Assembly (NCBI GenBank): GCA_033964015.1
Contig: CM066912.1
Span: 12,249,399 to 12,313,398, forward strand
From: Scolanthus callimorphus
Taxonomy: Eukaryota; Cnidaria; Anthozoa; Actiniaria; Edwardsiidae
Direction: 5' to 3'
Length of the DNA stretch: 64,000 nucleotides
The notes under the pieces are model-generated. The model was not told the origin of the DNA. It worked only from the letters and a program-made list of their open reading frames with translations, and ran no database searches. A program made the position numbers and the translations under genes. This document shows, piece by piece, positions 35,324 through 48,029 of this stretch (the first letter of the stretch is position 1; each line of letters starts with the position of its first letter).

Positions 35324-35822
35324 GGGACCGGTCATTATTTATGTGCGGGGGTGGGGGGGGAAATCATGGGTGGGTCAGGTCGATTTTTTTGAAAGAAAGG
35401 GGGTGGGTCAAAAGAGAATTTCACGATGGTTGGGGGTGGGTCAATGCGTGTTTCAAAGAATCACACTCACTACAATGCATTTGACAGTTCATAAGTTTAT
35501 GCACTGCTGAAAATACAATATTAAACACAACAATAATATAACACAACTGTATGTCAGTGTACAATAGCAATACCACCTACAAGAATGCACAACAAGAAGT
35601 GGCCGTAGAGTGGGGCACTGGTCCACAAGATATTCTGATTTCATTCCGTGATATATAGAGGTATATATTTAAGGAGGCTGGGGGTGGGTCACTGCAATAT
35701 AAAGTTATATGGGGGTGGGTTAAGATTGAACTAATGAACTTAAAGGGTGGGTCACGTGTTTTTATTTAACGCTAAAACAAAAAAATCCCCCCCACCCCCG
35801 CACATAAATAATGACCGGTCCC
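35324..35822. mobile_element. 499-bp MITE, PIF/Harbinger-like TAA duplication
   Basis: GGGACCGGTCATTATTTATG at 35324 is perfectly mirrored at the right end (35822), and the inverted repeats continue into a G-rich / C-rich pair. TAA flanks both sides (35321-35323 and 35823-35825), fitting the 3-bp TWA target of PIF/Harbinger elements. The interior has 'gggggtgggtca' repeats. Non-coding. Confidence 0.8.
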
Positions 35823-36706
35823 TAAACTTACATTATATTCATCCTAAAAAAAGCAATCGCTGGAACAAATCAATTTCATACACCTTCTACGTCGTAAAGT
35901 AAATATAGATATGCGATGCTTTAAATTATTAAGTAGAGCGTTTCTCTACTGAGCTGTTTTCTAAACTAGCTATAATACCTTGAACCCGAAACGTATGTGA
36001 CTCATTTTTTGCTAACTCCAAGTACTGGAATGATAACTCCTATTAGAGCTGCAGAACACGGGAAGCAATAACGCACCCACTATTGTATTACAAAACAAAC
36101 AAATAATGATATGGACTGGATGTTTCCAGAATAGAGACAATGGAGGGGAAATGAAATGCGGAGAAATCTAGTTTTGAGATGTAATATATGTATACATAAG
36201 AGAGAGAAGGAGTAATATGTCCCTTGTTTTTTATGTCAAGACGTAAAATGATACAAAAAAATCATTTCGTTTTTCCGATTACTCTGATTATCTTCCCGAC
36301 AATCGTATAAATCATGTCTGATTCCGAACTTCCCTCCCGATGTTTCTGTGTAGATAAATTGCGTCAGACAAAGGGTACAGTACTTGATAATATCAAAAGA
36401 ATGAGATTTAGACAATACACGCTATCAATACAGTAAACTTGAGAAATCCCACCAACGCATTGAAAAGATGCCTAGCCCATCGTTAGGCCTTCCGAATAAA
36501 ATTACGAATGAAATTTAACTTATCTCTTTCTTTCACTTGTTTCGCTTTGAGAAACACTTCGAATGCGTTCGAAAGTAATTTGCGGTTTTCATTAGTAGCA
36601 AAGTTCATTGCACTTTCAACGTTTTGCTACTTCTGGGATTACTCAATTAGCTCGGTCAGCATAGTCGTTTTGAGACAACTGTCTTAAACAATGGTTAACC
36701 TTTTAC
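35823..36706. other. No gene recognised
   Basis: AT-rich sequence without convincing frames, repeats or splice context. Confidence 0.5.
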
Positions 36707-36802
36707 CCGTTCCCTTCGCAATCGTAAAAAAAGGGCAGCCGTTCGCTTCGCAATCGTAAACAAAGGGAAGCCGTTCGCTTCGCAATCGTTAAAAAAGGGA
36801 AG
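36707..36802. repeat. 32-bp minisatellite, three units
   Basis: Three units start 'ccgttc.cttcgcaatcgt' at 36707, 36739 and 36771, each ending in 'aaagggcag' or 'aaagggaag'. The last unit merges into the GGGAA array. Confidence 0.85.
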
Positions 36803-37049
36803 GGAGGGAAGGGAGGAAGGGAAGGGAAGGGAAGGGAAGGGAAGGGAAGGGAAGGGAAGGGAAGGGAAGGGAAGGGAGGGAAGGGAAGGGAAGGGAAGGG
36901 AAGGGAAGGGAAGGGAAGGGAAGGGAAGGGAAGGGAAGGGAAGGGAAGGGAAGGGAAGGGAAGGGAAGGAAGGGAAGGGAAGGGAAGGGAAGGGAAGGGA
37001 AGGGAAGGGAAGGGAAGGGAAGGGAAGGGAAAGGGAAGGGAAGAAACAA
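36795..37049. repeat. (GGGAA)n microsatellite, ~255 bp
   Basis: About 50 pentamers with a few tetramer variants (ggga, ggaa). As with the AATCC array, all frames stay open, producing spurious Phe-Pro-Ser-Leu-Pro frames on the minus strand. Strongly purine-biased on one strand. Confidence 0.97.
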
Positions 37050-37654
37050 TGGTCAGTTTTTCAAATGTTGTAATCAAAAGTAAAGAGGAAACAAATCAAA
37101 TCTGGATTGCAAACAAATGCATGAGGTATTTTTAACCTTCCTTCAATCGATGTATTTGACATGATCTATATGAAATAGCTTGTCCGACGAAGCAACGGCA
37201 ACAAGAGAGGTAAAACAAGGAATCGGCGAAGAAAGTCACCGGAAAATGGCTTGAATATTGGAATAGCCACCGAGGCAGAGTCTACTTTTTTTTTCCAACA
37301 TTCGGTTTCAGTATAATTCAAGTGACTGATAAGATTTTAGTTAATAAACTAATTAAAAATTAAAATGAATTAAATACATATATGTACATATATATATATG
37401 TATATATCAGTATAAATGAGGCGCGACGAGCCAAACGATGGTTTCCTGGAGGATCCTGCAGTTGGATTCAGACTGAGGGCCCTTGTTATTTGTAGGTAGA
37501 ATAAAGATGTATTAGGACCTCAAAAACTCCTCACAGATCCATGTTGTAAAAATTAAAAGTACATATATATATATATATTTTTTTCCCACATATGATGTAC
37601 ATTTAAAGCATGTAAAGCACTGAAATGTAAGCATTGAAACTATGGTGTAATGCT

Positions 37655-37659
37655 ATATC

Positions 37660-37690
<31 letters not shown>

Positions 37691-38152
37691 TTATTATTAT
37701 TATTATATATTATTTTTTAATAATAATAACTCTTTATTCACAATCTAGTAAAAATCTTATATATTATTTTTTAATAATAATAACTCTTTATTCACAATCT
37801 AGTAAAAATCTAAAACTATGTACAATTACATATTGTTATAAAAAAGTGTCTTTAAAAGTATAAAAAAATATATATATACAATAATAATAGCGACCCCGAG
37901 AATAATAATAAGAAAAAATAAATAATAAAAATATTCAACCTAAATTATTATTTATTTTTTCTTATTATTATTCTCGGGGTCGCTATTATTATTATATATA
38001 TATATATTTTATTATAATAATAATAATAATTATTATTATTATTATTTGTAAATACAAATTTCTTAGGTATTTTTAGATACATGTAAATCATATTATCAAT
38101 ATTTTAATATCATTTTTGTAAATAGCTTGTTTCTTATAGTTTTATCAATAAA

Positions 38153-38183
<31 letters not shown>

Positions 38184-38236
38184 TATTACTATTATTGTTT
38201 TTGTTATTGTTATTGTTATTGTTATTGTTATTGTTA

Positions 38237-38282
<46 letters not shown>
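37655..38282. repeat. AT-rich simple-repeat cluster with tandem copy and inverted repeat
   Basis: Contains (ATT)n tracts (37662-37715, 38155-38280), a roughly 50-bp direct duplication including 'taactctttattcacaatct' (37727 and 37783), and a (TTATTG)n tract at 38203-38240. An inverted repeat spans 37863-38008 with arms 'aataataatagcgaccccga' and its complement. 'aataaag' at 38148 next to an ATT tract resembles a retroelement 3' tail. Confidence 0.75.
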
Positions 38283-41200
38283 ACATGTCTTTCTATCATT
38301 CTTCGTGAGCATAATATAACTCGCGCGCGCGCGCAAACCCAACGCGTTCATTATAGCAAGGGAAAAAACAATACACTCAACTAATCAGCAGCGCGGAATT
38401 TCTTTTAGCCACTTGAGTAAGACACATCGCTTATCGCTGTCCAGCAAGCGAAAGATCGGAAAATTGTTTAGTCGGCGATGCGCTTCGAGCCGCCAAGAAA
38501 AGCGCTGTTAACATCAGTACGTTTTCCGCAAACGTTTCCTGCATGATATCAGATACCGGTTTCCCACAAACTATAAAAAGGCTTTAAGCCATCGAAAATA
38601 TCTTAAAATGGAAAGGTATTATCGCGTGCTCAAAATATCTCTACGTAGACGTGGCGGTTATTCATCGCCAGTGTCAGTCGTATCGCTTGTAAAACATAAT
38701 CAAACAGACCGTCGGACGGAGTCGGCACCGCGTAATTGGACTGTAAAGATGCTATTTTTGACCGAGGACACCTTGTAACTGATCCGAATCTTTGCATCTG
38801 ATTTAGTATTACCACCATATTACAAATTGAATTTTGCAGCGGGAATATGCATAATATGGAATTTCGAAACCAATGTTAAACGTGAGAAAACAGAATTAAT
38901 CACTCGCTAAACAGTGACATGCAGAGTGGGCTCGGCACCCCGTCTAAACAAAACATGTATTTGCCATGTATGCCACATGCATGTTTAAGATTTCAGCGGT
39001 TTTCAACAAACTATAAAAAGGCTTTAAATCACCCAACATATATTTATAAATCTAAGTTGAAAGCGGGGCACGCAGACGTGAGGGCCGGTTATTGCTTACC
39101 GCCAGACCCGGTCGATACCAAAAATCCTTGTTTTTTATACCCTACCGTAGACCTACGGTCAAAATTGTATACCCTACCGCAGACCTGAAGTTAGTAACCA
39201 GGGTGGACAAATTGGTCGCAATCAAAGCGGTATCTCGATAATCATGAAAAGGTTTCAAAATAAACCACCTTTCCACTAATTTCGGCACAACTTTGATCGA
39301 AATTTGCTTGCACTCGGGTATGCATACTGAAATACATACCCTATCAGTGAACAAACAAGCGAAAAACGATACCCTACCGTATACCTCAGGAGCCAAAAAA
39401 CCATACCCTAAAGGGAGGCGCATACCCGTATACCATATATGAGGGAGTACCCCCCCCAAGGCCGCCAGAGTCGATCGCTTCACTTGTAAGACGTAATATA
39501 TAATCAACAGACAGTCGGACGGAGTCGGCACGTGATTGGACGGAAGATATTACACTTTTTTATAAGAACGTATGATTTTTAGTTGAGGCTGGGCCGTTTT
39601 TATTTTTGAAGCAGTTTGAGGCTGGAAATGTTCTTATGGATGTTCTTAAATTTCAATGACGTCGCAACCTGAAGTGATAAGTCATATAGCAGGATACATA
39701 CCAAGAGTTTTAAACAAATTATAGATTACAACATTGAAGATCGTTATTGTTAACACGTTTGATTCTGATGATGACTTTAGTAAATTTCAGGGAACGTTCT
39801 AGTTATAAAAAAGATCTTATAAAACAAAAAGAGTGTATGTGTTCCGAGGACACAATGTACTTGATCCGAACTTTTGCACCTGATTTACTATTACCGCCAT
39901 ATTTATCAATTTATTAGAATAAACTACACGGGAACCTACATAGATCGCGCGTTTTGATTGGTTCGCTATCTCGGGATATTGCCACAATAGGCCATTATCA
40001 CGCAAAATTGATTACTAATTTTTAATAGTCACCAGAAAAGGACCCGTCACTCTGTGACGGGAACGAAAGATAACGGACGTCACTATCTCTTGCAAACGTT
40101 TTTGATATTATCTATGCATTTAAAATTAGGGGTTGTTGATGGTGTTGGCAATGGCTAGGAAATACCTTCCCCATGCCGAAATAAATCAGTATTGTTTGGA
40201 AACCAATCGTCATACGCATTTCAGTCGCAGTTTTTTGGCCATGGCTTTGCCCTTGTCTCCCTATGGTGTCTCCTTGGTTTTGGCGCGAAAATTACGCACG
40301 CGCGCGAATCAATCGTCGTATGTGCTTGTTCAACAAAGCCCCAAAATATGCTACATTGAATAACTTAGAACCTCATCAAAAATCAAATCGACAGAGTTCA
40401 CAAATAGAATGCAGCATTTATTTTGCTAAAGGCAAACAACACTGCAGTTTTGGTTTCCTTTCAATGGCAAAGGTGAATGGGGAACTCGAGTGGGGAAAGA
40501 CAACTACAAAAATCTAGCGGAGACTTGCAGGGCAAAATGAGAAAGTCAGCAGTTTTCGAAACGTCCTCAATGCGCCTCACATGTTTCTTCACTGACATGT
40601 CACCATGTCGAATCGGTGAGCTCCATAACAGCACAACAACATTTACTATTGCAGGAACGTCAACCCCACCAAAATATAAATGTGGAGATTTGAGTTTGTG
40701 TAACGTGTAATAATCTTTTGTCATGACAGATAACAAAGCGAGCGAAAGTGTAGTAGAAACAAATTGCAGAAGCCGAGAAATGCTATAAAAGTACTTCGAG
40801 ACCCCCAAAAAACTGTTAGTTTTTTTTGTTTTCGGGAGATCTTGCTAAACAATCCGGGAGATCGGGTAAAAAATGTTGAGACTCCCGGCAAAACCGAGAG
40901 AGTTAACGTCCCTATGCAAAACAAAACTAATTTCTCTGCCGGTATTTTAAAGGGAAGAGCAACTCTTTATAAATAATTCAGAGAACTCCTTAAATAATCC
41001 AACTAACTTAAGCAAAAACTCAGAGAAAACCCTTTCCAGCAAAAAAGATGGATATTTAACGCTATTTCAAAATGTAGCGATTGCACTTTATAGAGAAACA
41101 TTCATGGCTTTGCATTTTCCTGTATTCAAGGTTTGTTTTTGACTTGAATGAAATTATTTCTCAGCTTACAGCTTTCAAATTAGAATTATCCCAGCACTTA

Positions 41201-41549
41201 CCTGCAAGCAATTTGTAACAGAACTATTTAGGTCTGGATGTCTATGGTCCTTCGGCTGTGCGAACTCAGTTCTTTCTTAGTTTCTGTGGAAGAATTCAAC
41301 ATGGAGGCTTTGTCCCTCGCATAAGGAATCGCATGAATTGGAACTTCCCTGCAGATTAATCTTTTCCAACAAAAACACGCCTACAGGTGAGATTTCGACT
41401 TTCTCTTTAATGGAATGTAAAATGTTTAGAGTTTGACAACGGCGTTTGTTTTTTATGGCCCCTTTATTTTACCTTCGCCTGCCCGTGGAAACGGGCATGG
41501 ATGCCCGTCCAGCCTCCACTTGACGTATTTGCCAATACATTTCTTTGTT
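38283..41549. other. No gene recognised; dispersed internal duplicates
   Basis: Related segments recur: 'gtcggacggagtcggca' at 38710 and 39513, and 'cgaggacac' followed by 'tgatccgaa' at 38760 and 39845. 'accctaccgtagacct'-type phrases occur at 39141-39190. 'gagggagtaccccccccaag' at 39441 resembles 54870. These are interspersed repeats of unknown class. Short frames at 40461-40808 and nearby are not convincing genes. Confidence 0.45.
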
Positions 41550-41662
41550 TAAACTCATCGTCTCAGATAAGTTGGGGTAGGTACTGGAGCGCTTGCAAGG
41601 TACACGCTCGAAGCAAGCGCTACCCAAGAAACCATGGCAACCGGGCCACAGCTCCCAGCCCA
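41550..41662. repeat. Split direct repeat B2
   Basis: 'ttaaactcatcgtctcagat' onwards, including 'ggtactggagcgcttgcaag' and 'accatggcaaccgggccaca'. It matches B1 at 41904-42018 with a few substitutions. Confidence 0.8.
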
Positions 41663-41739
41663 CCGAGTAACCGTCACACTGAGAAGTGACTCAGTGGAAT
41701 TATACTTACCTAGACCCACTCTAGCGGCGGGTGGGAGGG

Positions 41740-41903
41740 AAAACAACTTTCTGGAGGCAAGCACGAGTTTCTAGCTGAACTGGAAGTGCAACCAGGCCAA
41801 AGGCACCCGAAGTGATGGGGGGTCCCAACGCGCCCAACAGGGGCAGATTCCCAGGAGCGCACGCTCGACTTGGTTTAACTAATTATTCTCATTTTATCTG
41901 CAT
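41740..41903. repeat. Split direct repeat A2
   Basis: Begins 'aaaacaactttctggaggca' and ends 'cattttatctgcat'. It is nearly identical to 48030-48199, apart from an extra 'ccgataaa' in the latter and scattered substitutions. Confidence 0.85.
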
Positions 41904-42018
41904 TTAAACACATCGTCTCAGATAAGTTGGGGTAGGTACTGGAGCGCTTGCAAGGTACACCCTTCCAAGTAAGCGCTACCCGAGAAACCATGGCAACCGG
42001 GCCACAGCTCCCCGCCAA
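41904..42018. repeat. Split direct repeat B1
   Basis: Second copy of the B repeat, directly abutting A2 at 41903/41904. It lies just downstream (minus sense) of the recombinase remains. Confidence 0.8.
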
Positions 42019-42123
42019 ACGGTGCTTGAAAAGGAGGGACTGTGGGCCGATTACCATGGGACCTCCACCCAACCCACCAACAAGCACCACGAAAACATTA
42101 GACATGAACTCCACTTTATTAAG

Positions 42124-43181
42124 CTAACCGGCCGAAGCTGCTGCTAAGCTGATACAAGGGTGCGAATGTAACCCTTTCTTGGCAATACTTGACCAACGCC
42201 CCCGAGACTGGACCATGTGATCGGCGATGCCGTTCGAGGCTGCGACCGCCGCGGCGCCGATGCGAAGAAATTCCCCGGAACATTGGCGGCCGCCAATATT
42301 TCCCGCAATCACGAAATTAGCGCGTCATAAGGGGGAGCCCCGACTGAAGTAGGAACAAGGGGTCTGCCTGCCCCCATGGATGGGTAACTAGTCCAACATT
42401 GCCTCTACCGCGCATAGCGGCGGCCTTGCATGGCCGATAAAAATGAAGGTACCTTTCCGAAAGGGGTCCGCCTTAGACGCTTAATCCAAACGCGAAGGCA
42501 GTGCGGCTCCGAAACCGAGTCCAGGGTAATGTCCTGCGGCTTCAACTTCAACATCAACTTTATTATATCTTTTTTTTTAATATTACAAAGACAGCACACC
42601 GCCTGCAAATAGCATAGCTAGTCGAGGCCGGCGGTGAGAGGACAAAGAAGCAGAGAGAAAAGAAGGGTAAAAAGTGCAAAAAAACAAACGTTGAAAACTG
42701 GATATGTCTTGCCGATGAAAACAGGGCAAAACTATCCACCGAATACTCTGCAGAACGGAGAAAACCGAAGTATGTGGGGGAACAAGCTGCGCAAAACATA
42801 CGGTGTCCGGTAAAGAAGAATTGGGCTGCGACTGTGAATAACGTACATCAAGTTATTAGTAATCGGTAATCGTTGAGAAGTTGAATCTTTTGACACGTTT
42901 AATGCCCCGCACGACTCTCTCAAGCCTGAAGCACCCGGCCAACGGATCGGGGAGTCTTTATCTACATGGAGCGCCTGGACAGCCGATAAATACACCTTAA
43001 CAGTCGTAGATTGGATGAAATCCGCTAAGTGAGTCCGCTCTTCGGCAGGGTACGGAGATCCAATATCCGGGTTGAGAGTACCCCACTGGGCGCAGAACGC
43101 TATAAACTTGCGCTGGGCTGACGCGTAGGACCGGCGCGTGGACGGTGCCAAACCCTCATCAGAAGCCGAAAGACGTGCCAC
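42124..43181 (-). pseudogene. Tyrosine recombinase (YR) of the retroelement, broken
   Basis: Pieces of one enzyme lie in order on the minus strand. The N-terminal core-binding domain is at 43181-42840 (GLAPSTRRSYASAQRKFIAF, TVKVYLSAVQALHVDK, RLPITNNLM). Box I follows near 42766-42740 (YFGFLRSAEYSVDSF), with the first catalytic Arg. The beta-strand region is at about 42520-42420 (DITLDSVSEPHCLRVWIK). Box II/III is at 42280-42180 (EFLRIGAAAVAASNGIADHM, then GRWSS). Family members cut and rejoin DNA through a Tyr nucleophile, with Arg-His-x-x-Arg. Here the box II His is not visible (Glu precedes Phe-Leu-Arg), the nucleophilic Tyr after GRWSS is missing, and at least three frame changes separate the pieces. 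Non-functional. It is adjacent to repeat B1, where YR sits in Ngaro-type elements. Confidence 0.75.
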
Positions 43182-43489
43182 TCGCGCTACTGAATCTCAA
43201 TTCCCAACATCGTTCACGTGATAGAAGGACCCTCAAATTTTCCGGAATGGAAAATCGAGGTAATGCAAAATATTGTGAACACCATAATTATGCTCTAAGA
43301 TCCATTCAACCATCAAGACTATACAATTGAAGATGAAACGCGCCGACCGCAGACCAAAGGGGGCGCTAAATCGACCAATTGCGCCACCTCATGCCCAGAG
43401 AACCAAGTTAAAACCCATTGCGAATACCCTCCAACATGTAGGCCACTTTTTGTTGGCCCGGGTGACCTCTAAGTTCCGACGCGAACCTG

Positions 43490-45960
43490 TCTACCTTCAA
43501 TGGCTTAACAGCCAGAGGGGCAAGCCCTACCAACCACTAATGCACCACGGGACAAGTCGGAGCCACCACACATGCCGATAGCCGTACCGAGAGAGCGGTA
43601 AAAAACCTAAGGCCTACAACATAGCGAATCCCTTGTTGAGGCGAAAACCTGTATCAACCACGCGTTCGCCACGGGACTATTAAGGCCCCACACGGGTGAT
43701 CGAACCACCCACTCAAATACCACTGTACTATGCTGGCGCCCTAAAACATAGTTTCAACTGTCGTACCTAGAGTACGGGCAACCTGCGTACAAACCCCTCG
43801 AATGACAAGGGACTAGACGAAGCCCCCACGTATGCCAATTACCGTACGGACGCGATGTGTAAATCCGCGCCAACCCCTCGTGCCCCACGGGACTAATCAA
43901 TACCCCTCGCCTACCGATATTCGCACCGAGGGGATGGTAAGCCCGTACCAACCACTCGTGTACCACGGAACTAGGCGAAGTCCCCACGCATCACGATTAC
44001 CGTACCGCGGGGACGGGTAAGCCCGTACCAACCTCTCGTGTACCACGGGACTAGGCGAAGCCCCCATGCATACCGATTACCGTACCGAGGGGACGGGTAA
44101 AACCGTACCAACCTCTCGTGTACCACGGGACTAGTCGGAGCCCCCATGCACAGATTACCGTACCGCGGGACCGGTAAGCCCGTTACAACCTTTCGTGTAC
44201 CACGGGACTAGGCGAAGTCCCCACGCATATCGATTACCGTACCAAGGGGACGGGTAAAACCGTACCGACCTCTCGTGTACCACGGGACTAGGCGAAGCCC
44301 CCACGCATACCGATGACCGTACCGAGGGGACGGGTAAAACCGTACCAACCTCTCGTGTACCACGGGACTAGTCGGAGCCCCCATGCATACATTACCGTAC
44401 CGCGGGGACCGGTAAGCCCGCTACAACCTTTCGTGTACCACGGGACTAGGCGAAGTCCCCACGCATATCGATTACCGTACCGAGGGGACGGGTAAAACCG
44501 TACCAACCTCTCGTGTACCACGGAACTAGGCGAAGCCCCCATGCATACCGATTACCGTACTGAGGGGACGGGTAAGCCCGTTACAATCTCTCTTGCACCA
44601 CGGAACTAGGCGAAGCCCCCATGCATACCGACTACCTTACCGAGGGAACGGGTAAACCCGACTTACCCACTCGTGCATGTACTAGGCAAGTCTGGGACTA
44701 GGCGAAGCCCCACCGCATACTAATAACTGCACCGCGAGGACGGGTAAACCCATACCAACCACTCTTGTACCACGGGACTAGGCAAAGCACCCACGTATAC
44801 TACCGATTACCGTACCGAGGGGACGGGTAAGCCATGACACATCCTCATTTACCACGGGACTAGGCGAAGCCCCCACGCATAACGATCATCGTACCGAGGG
44901 GACGGGTAAACCCGTACCAACCACTCGTGTACAACGGGACTCGTCGGCGCCCCAGCGCCTACTGATTACCAAAGAGACGGGAAACCCGTATTCACTAGGC
45001 GAAGTCCCCGCGCCTCCTGATTATCGTACCGAGGGGACGTGTAAGCCAATGCCACCCCCTCATATACCACGGGACTAGGCGAAGTCCCCGCGCCTACTAA
45101 TTACCGTACCGAGGGGACGGGTAAACCCCTACCAACCACTCGTGTACCACGGGACTAAGCGAAGTCCCCACGCATACCGATATCTTTACCGAGCGGACGG
45201 GTAAACCCGTACCAACCACTAGTGTACCACGGGACTAGGCGAAGCCCCCACGCATATCGATTACCGTGCCGAGGGGACGGGTAAAGCCGTACCAACCTCT
45301 CGTGCACCACGGGACTAGGCGAAGTCCCCACGCATACCGATTACCTTACCGAGGGGACGGGTAAGCCCGTACCAACCTCTCGTGTACCACGGGACTAGGC
45401 GAAGCCCCCACGCATATCGATTACCGTGCCGAGGGACGGGTAAAGCCGTACCAACCTCTCGTGCACCACGGGACTAGGCGAAGTCCCCACGCATACCGAT
45501 TACCTTACCGAGGGGACGGGTAAGCCCGTACCAACCTCTCGTGTACCACGGGACTAGGAGAAGCCCCCACGCATACCGATTATTTTACTGAGGGGATGGG
45601 TAAGCCCGTACCAACCTCTCGCGTACCACGGGACTAGCAGAAGCCCCCACGCATACCGATTACCGTACCGAGGGGACGGGTAAACCCGTACCAACCTCTC
45701 GTGTACCACGGGACTAGGAGAAGCCCCCACGCATACCGATTATTTTACTGAGGGGACGGGTAAGCCCGTACCAACCTCTCGTGTACCACGGGACTAGGAG
45801 AAGCCCCCACGCATACCGATTTCCTTACCGAGGGACGGGTAAACCCGTACCAACCTCTCGTGTACCACGGGACTAGGTGAAGCCCCCACGCAAACCGATT
45901 CCCGTACCGACTTGACGTATAGCAAGTGACTAGTAGTCCTCACACTTGTGGAGTAATTGC
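43490..45960. repeat. ~80-bp minisatellite, about 30 units
   Basis: The unit holds 'gtaccgaggggacgggtaaa', then 'cccgtaccaacctctcgtgt', then 'accacgggactaggcgaagc', then 'ccccacgcataccgattacc'. Spacing between units is 77-80 bp in the middle of the array (for example 44041, 44121, 44198, 44278, 44358). Units near 43.5-43.75 kb and beyond 45.9 kb are more divergent, as expected at array edges. Each unit has a short dyad, ACGGGT-aa-ACCCGT. Frames running through it are repeat artefacts. It lies inside the YR element, upstream of the recombinase in element orientation. Confidence 0.93.
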
Positions 45961-48029
45961 CGTACCACAGGAGACGGGAGAGCCCGTACCACCCACTGTC
46001 GAAGTCCCACCCATAGAGATTACCATACCGATGGAACAGATAACCCGTCACAACCATACGAGTACCAGAAGACCAGTTGACGCCCAGACGAATACGCTTT
46101 CCAAGGGGAAGGTCCAAGTAGCGAGATCCACCAATTATCAAGAAATACTACCACATTTCTAAATAAAGGAATACCACCCTACCAAATTTGGAGGCCTATG
46201 GGTACTCTTCCTAACATGTATAGCGCCCGAAAAAAGGGGGGGGGGCAGGACCCCTCTCCCCCCTCAAACTGCAGATACTGGAGAGAAGCAGGTCCTCTAG
46301 CCGCCATGATTCCGACCCGACCAAGGGCCTGAGATGAAATTGAACACCACAGGGAGCCCGCGCAGGACTGAGAGACAACCTTCTCGATATGCCACAATGG
46401 GACAAACCCCTAGCATCCGACAGACATTGCAAATGCGACTGCCGCGCGGAGACGAAACACAGATTAACCGGCCCTACCCCCCTCCAACCTACAAGAATTC
46501 CAGCCTCCATAGCGCGCGGGCTAACCGCTGCCACGCAGATAAGGAGAGACGACATACAGGGGAGGGGGCCTAGCCCAAAAGCGCATCATAGAATGCATCC
46601 TATTAATACAATCTGCTTTACAAAGGACATGGCTATAATGATGGAGTGAACAATGCACTGACCTAGCCCGCACCAGTCCTCTCCGGTCATACGGACTCGG
46701 CAGACCCATCCGCAAGAGCTGTACGAAACATTCTATCTCTTGTTAATCAGTGATTCCTGCTTATATACCCAGACAACTGCGGTTTGGGCGCGTACGGATT
46801 TAATCATGGAAACTGTTTTTAATGCTTCTACAATGCATCTCAATCAGTTTGTACCGTACAAACCATTATACATAGCACATGAATTTCGGCATCTCGAGAT
46901 ATCGCCAAAGCCATTATGTCACGCAACACCAGTCACGTACTTTGACCCTGGCGTATTTCACTTGATTTGCATTGTTCTTACTTTTTGGGGGCACGTTAGC
47001 ATGTGATAAGCTCAAATCTCACCATTCTGATACTATTCTTGTCGTTGGATTGAAATCAGCATTAATTGAGCAAGACCATGACACACAGTATATGTATTAA
47101 ACATATCCTGTGACATAGCTGGTCCGCCTCTATTAGGCAGACCATCTGCGGGTCAGCAACTCGCGTAAACAATGTTTAAAAGTCTGAAATCTGATGTCAA
47201 GACCGAAGTCTGAAGCATCGTGCTGGAGACGCAGATGCCTGGCTGCCATGGAACACCTCTGGGGCACCAACATGCCAACACATATATGTTTCTGAATTCC
47301 GTATAATAATTCATACCAGCCAACTATCCAGGTTTGGGAGTCTCCAGGTTAACTTTATGTCTCCCGGGCAAATTTCTTAGGATTTTCTCATACACTTGAA
47401 GCATTGAAACACAATTTCCAGGTATTAGAGCTTTCGGGATTGGATATAAATGATGCACCAGCACTTGTACTAATATTTCGCTCGGAAAAACCAATCGGCC
47501 TAAAATTTATTCAGAAACATGTTGGCAGGCCAGCGCTCGGCGAGATCAACGACAACATACTTATTCTTTACAATCTGCCCCCGTATAATAAAGGTTAGTG
47601 GAAAACTGGAGCCGCCAGCTCACCATAGGATTTATACAAGGACAACACGACGCTTCTTGACCTTCTTGCTCTTGTCGAAGCGAAACTAGGAACGGTCAAG
47701 GCTGGGACATGTTGAGCTCCGGAAATGACGTACAAAGCCGGTACTACCGACCTACCTTTCGCCGCCGAAAGGGCAGCTTGACCCAGTGATCCCCTCAGCT
47801 AACTCGGGGGCCGGCAGCTCCACAGCAGGTAACGCTTGAACAACTGAGTGGAAAGGTCTGTGTACTAAGCTAAACGTGCCTCGTGGACGTTGCTTTCAAA
47901 GCACTTTTAAACCGCCTTTTAAGGATTGCTAGAGCGATTTCCAGCGACAAGGGGTCTCGACAACCCACTCTCCTCGACTTCAGGTGTGTTAGACATTGAG
48001 TACCGCCAAAATAACCACTAAAATGACTA
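45961..48029. other. YR-element interior; no protein recognised
   Basis: Moderately GC-rich around 46.2-46.7 kb and AT-richer around 46.75-47.6 kb. Frames at 46211-46555 (-) and 47404-47598 (+, MKHNFQVLELSGLDINDAPA...) match nothing I know. A G-run sits at 46237-46246. If the element once encoded gag or reverse transcriptase here, I cannot see it. Confidence 0.45.

Noticed and set aside
36703..37077. Phe-Pro-Ser-Leu-Pro repeat frames on the minus strand
   Set aside because: Translations of the GGGAA array.
43690..43745. Possible tRNA-like or B-box sequence ('ggtggttcgatcac' on the minus strand)
   Set aside because: The putative A and B boxes are too close and no cloverleaf forms; probably chance or a diverged repeat unit.
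43754..46141. Several 60-115 codon frames on both strands through the 80-bp array
   Set aside because: Periodic frames made by the minisatellite; repeats of the same peptide with no domain.
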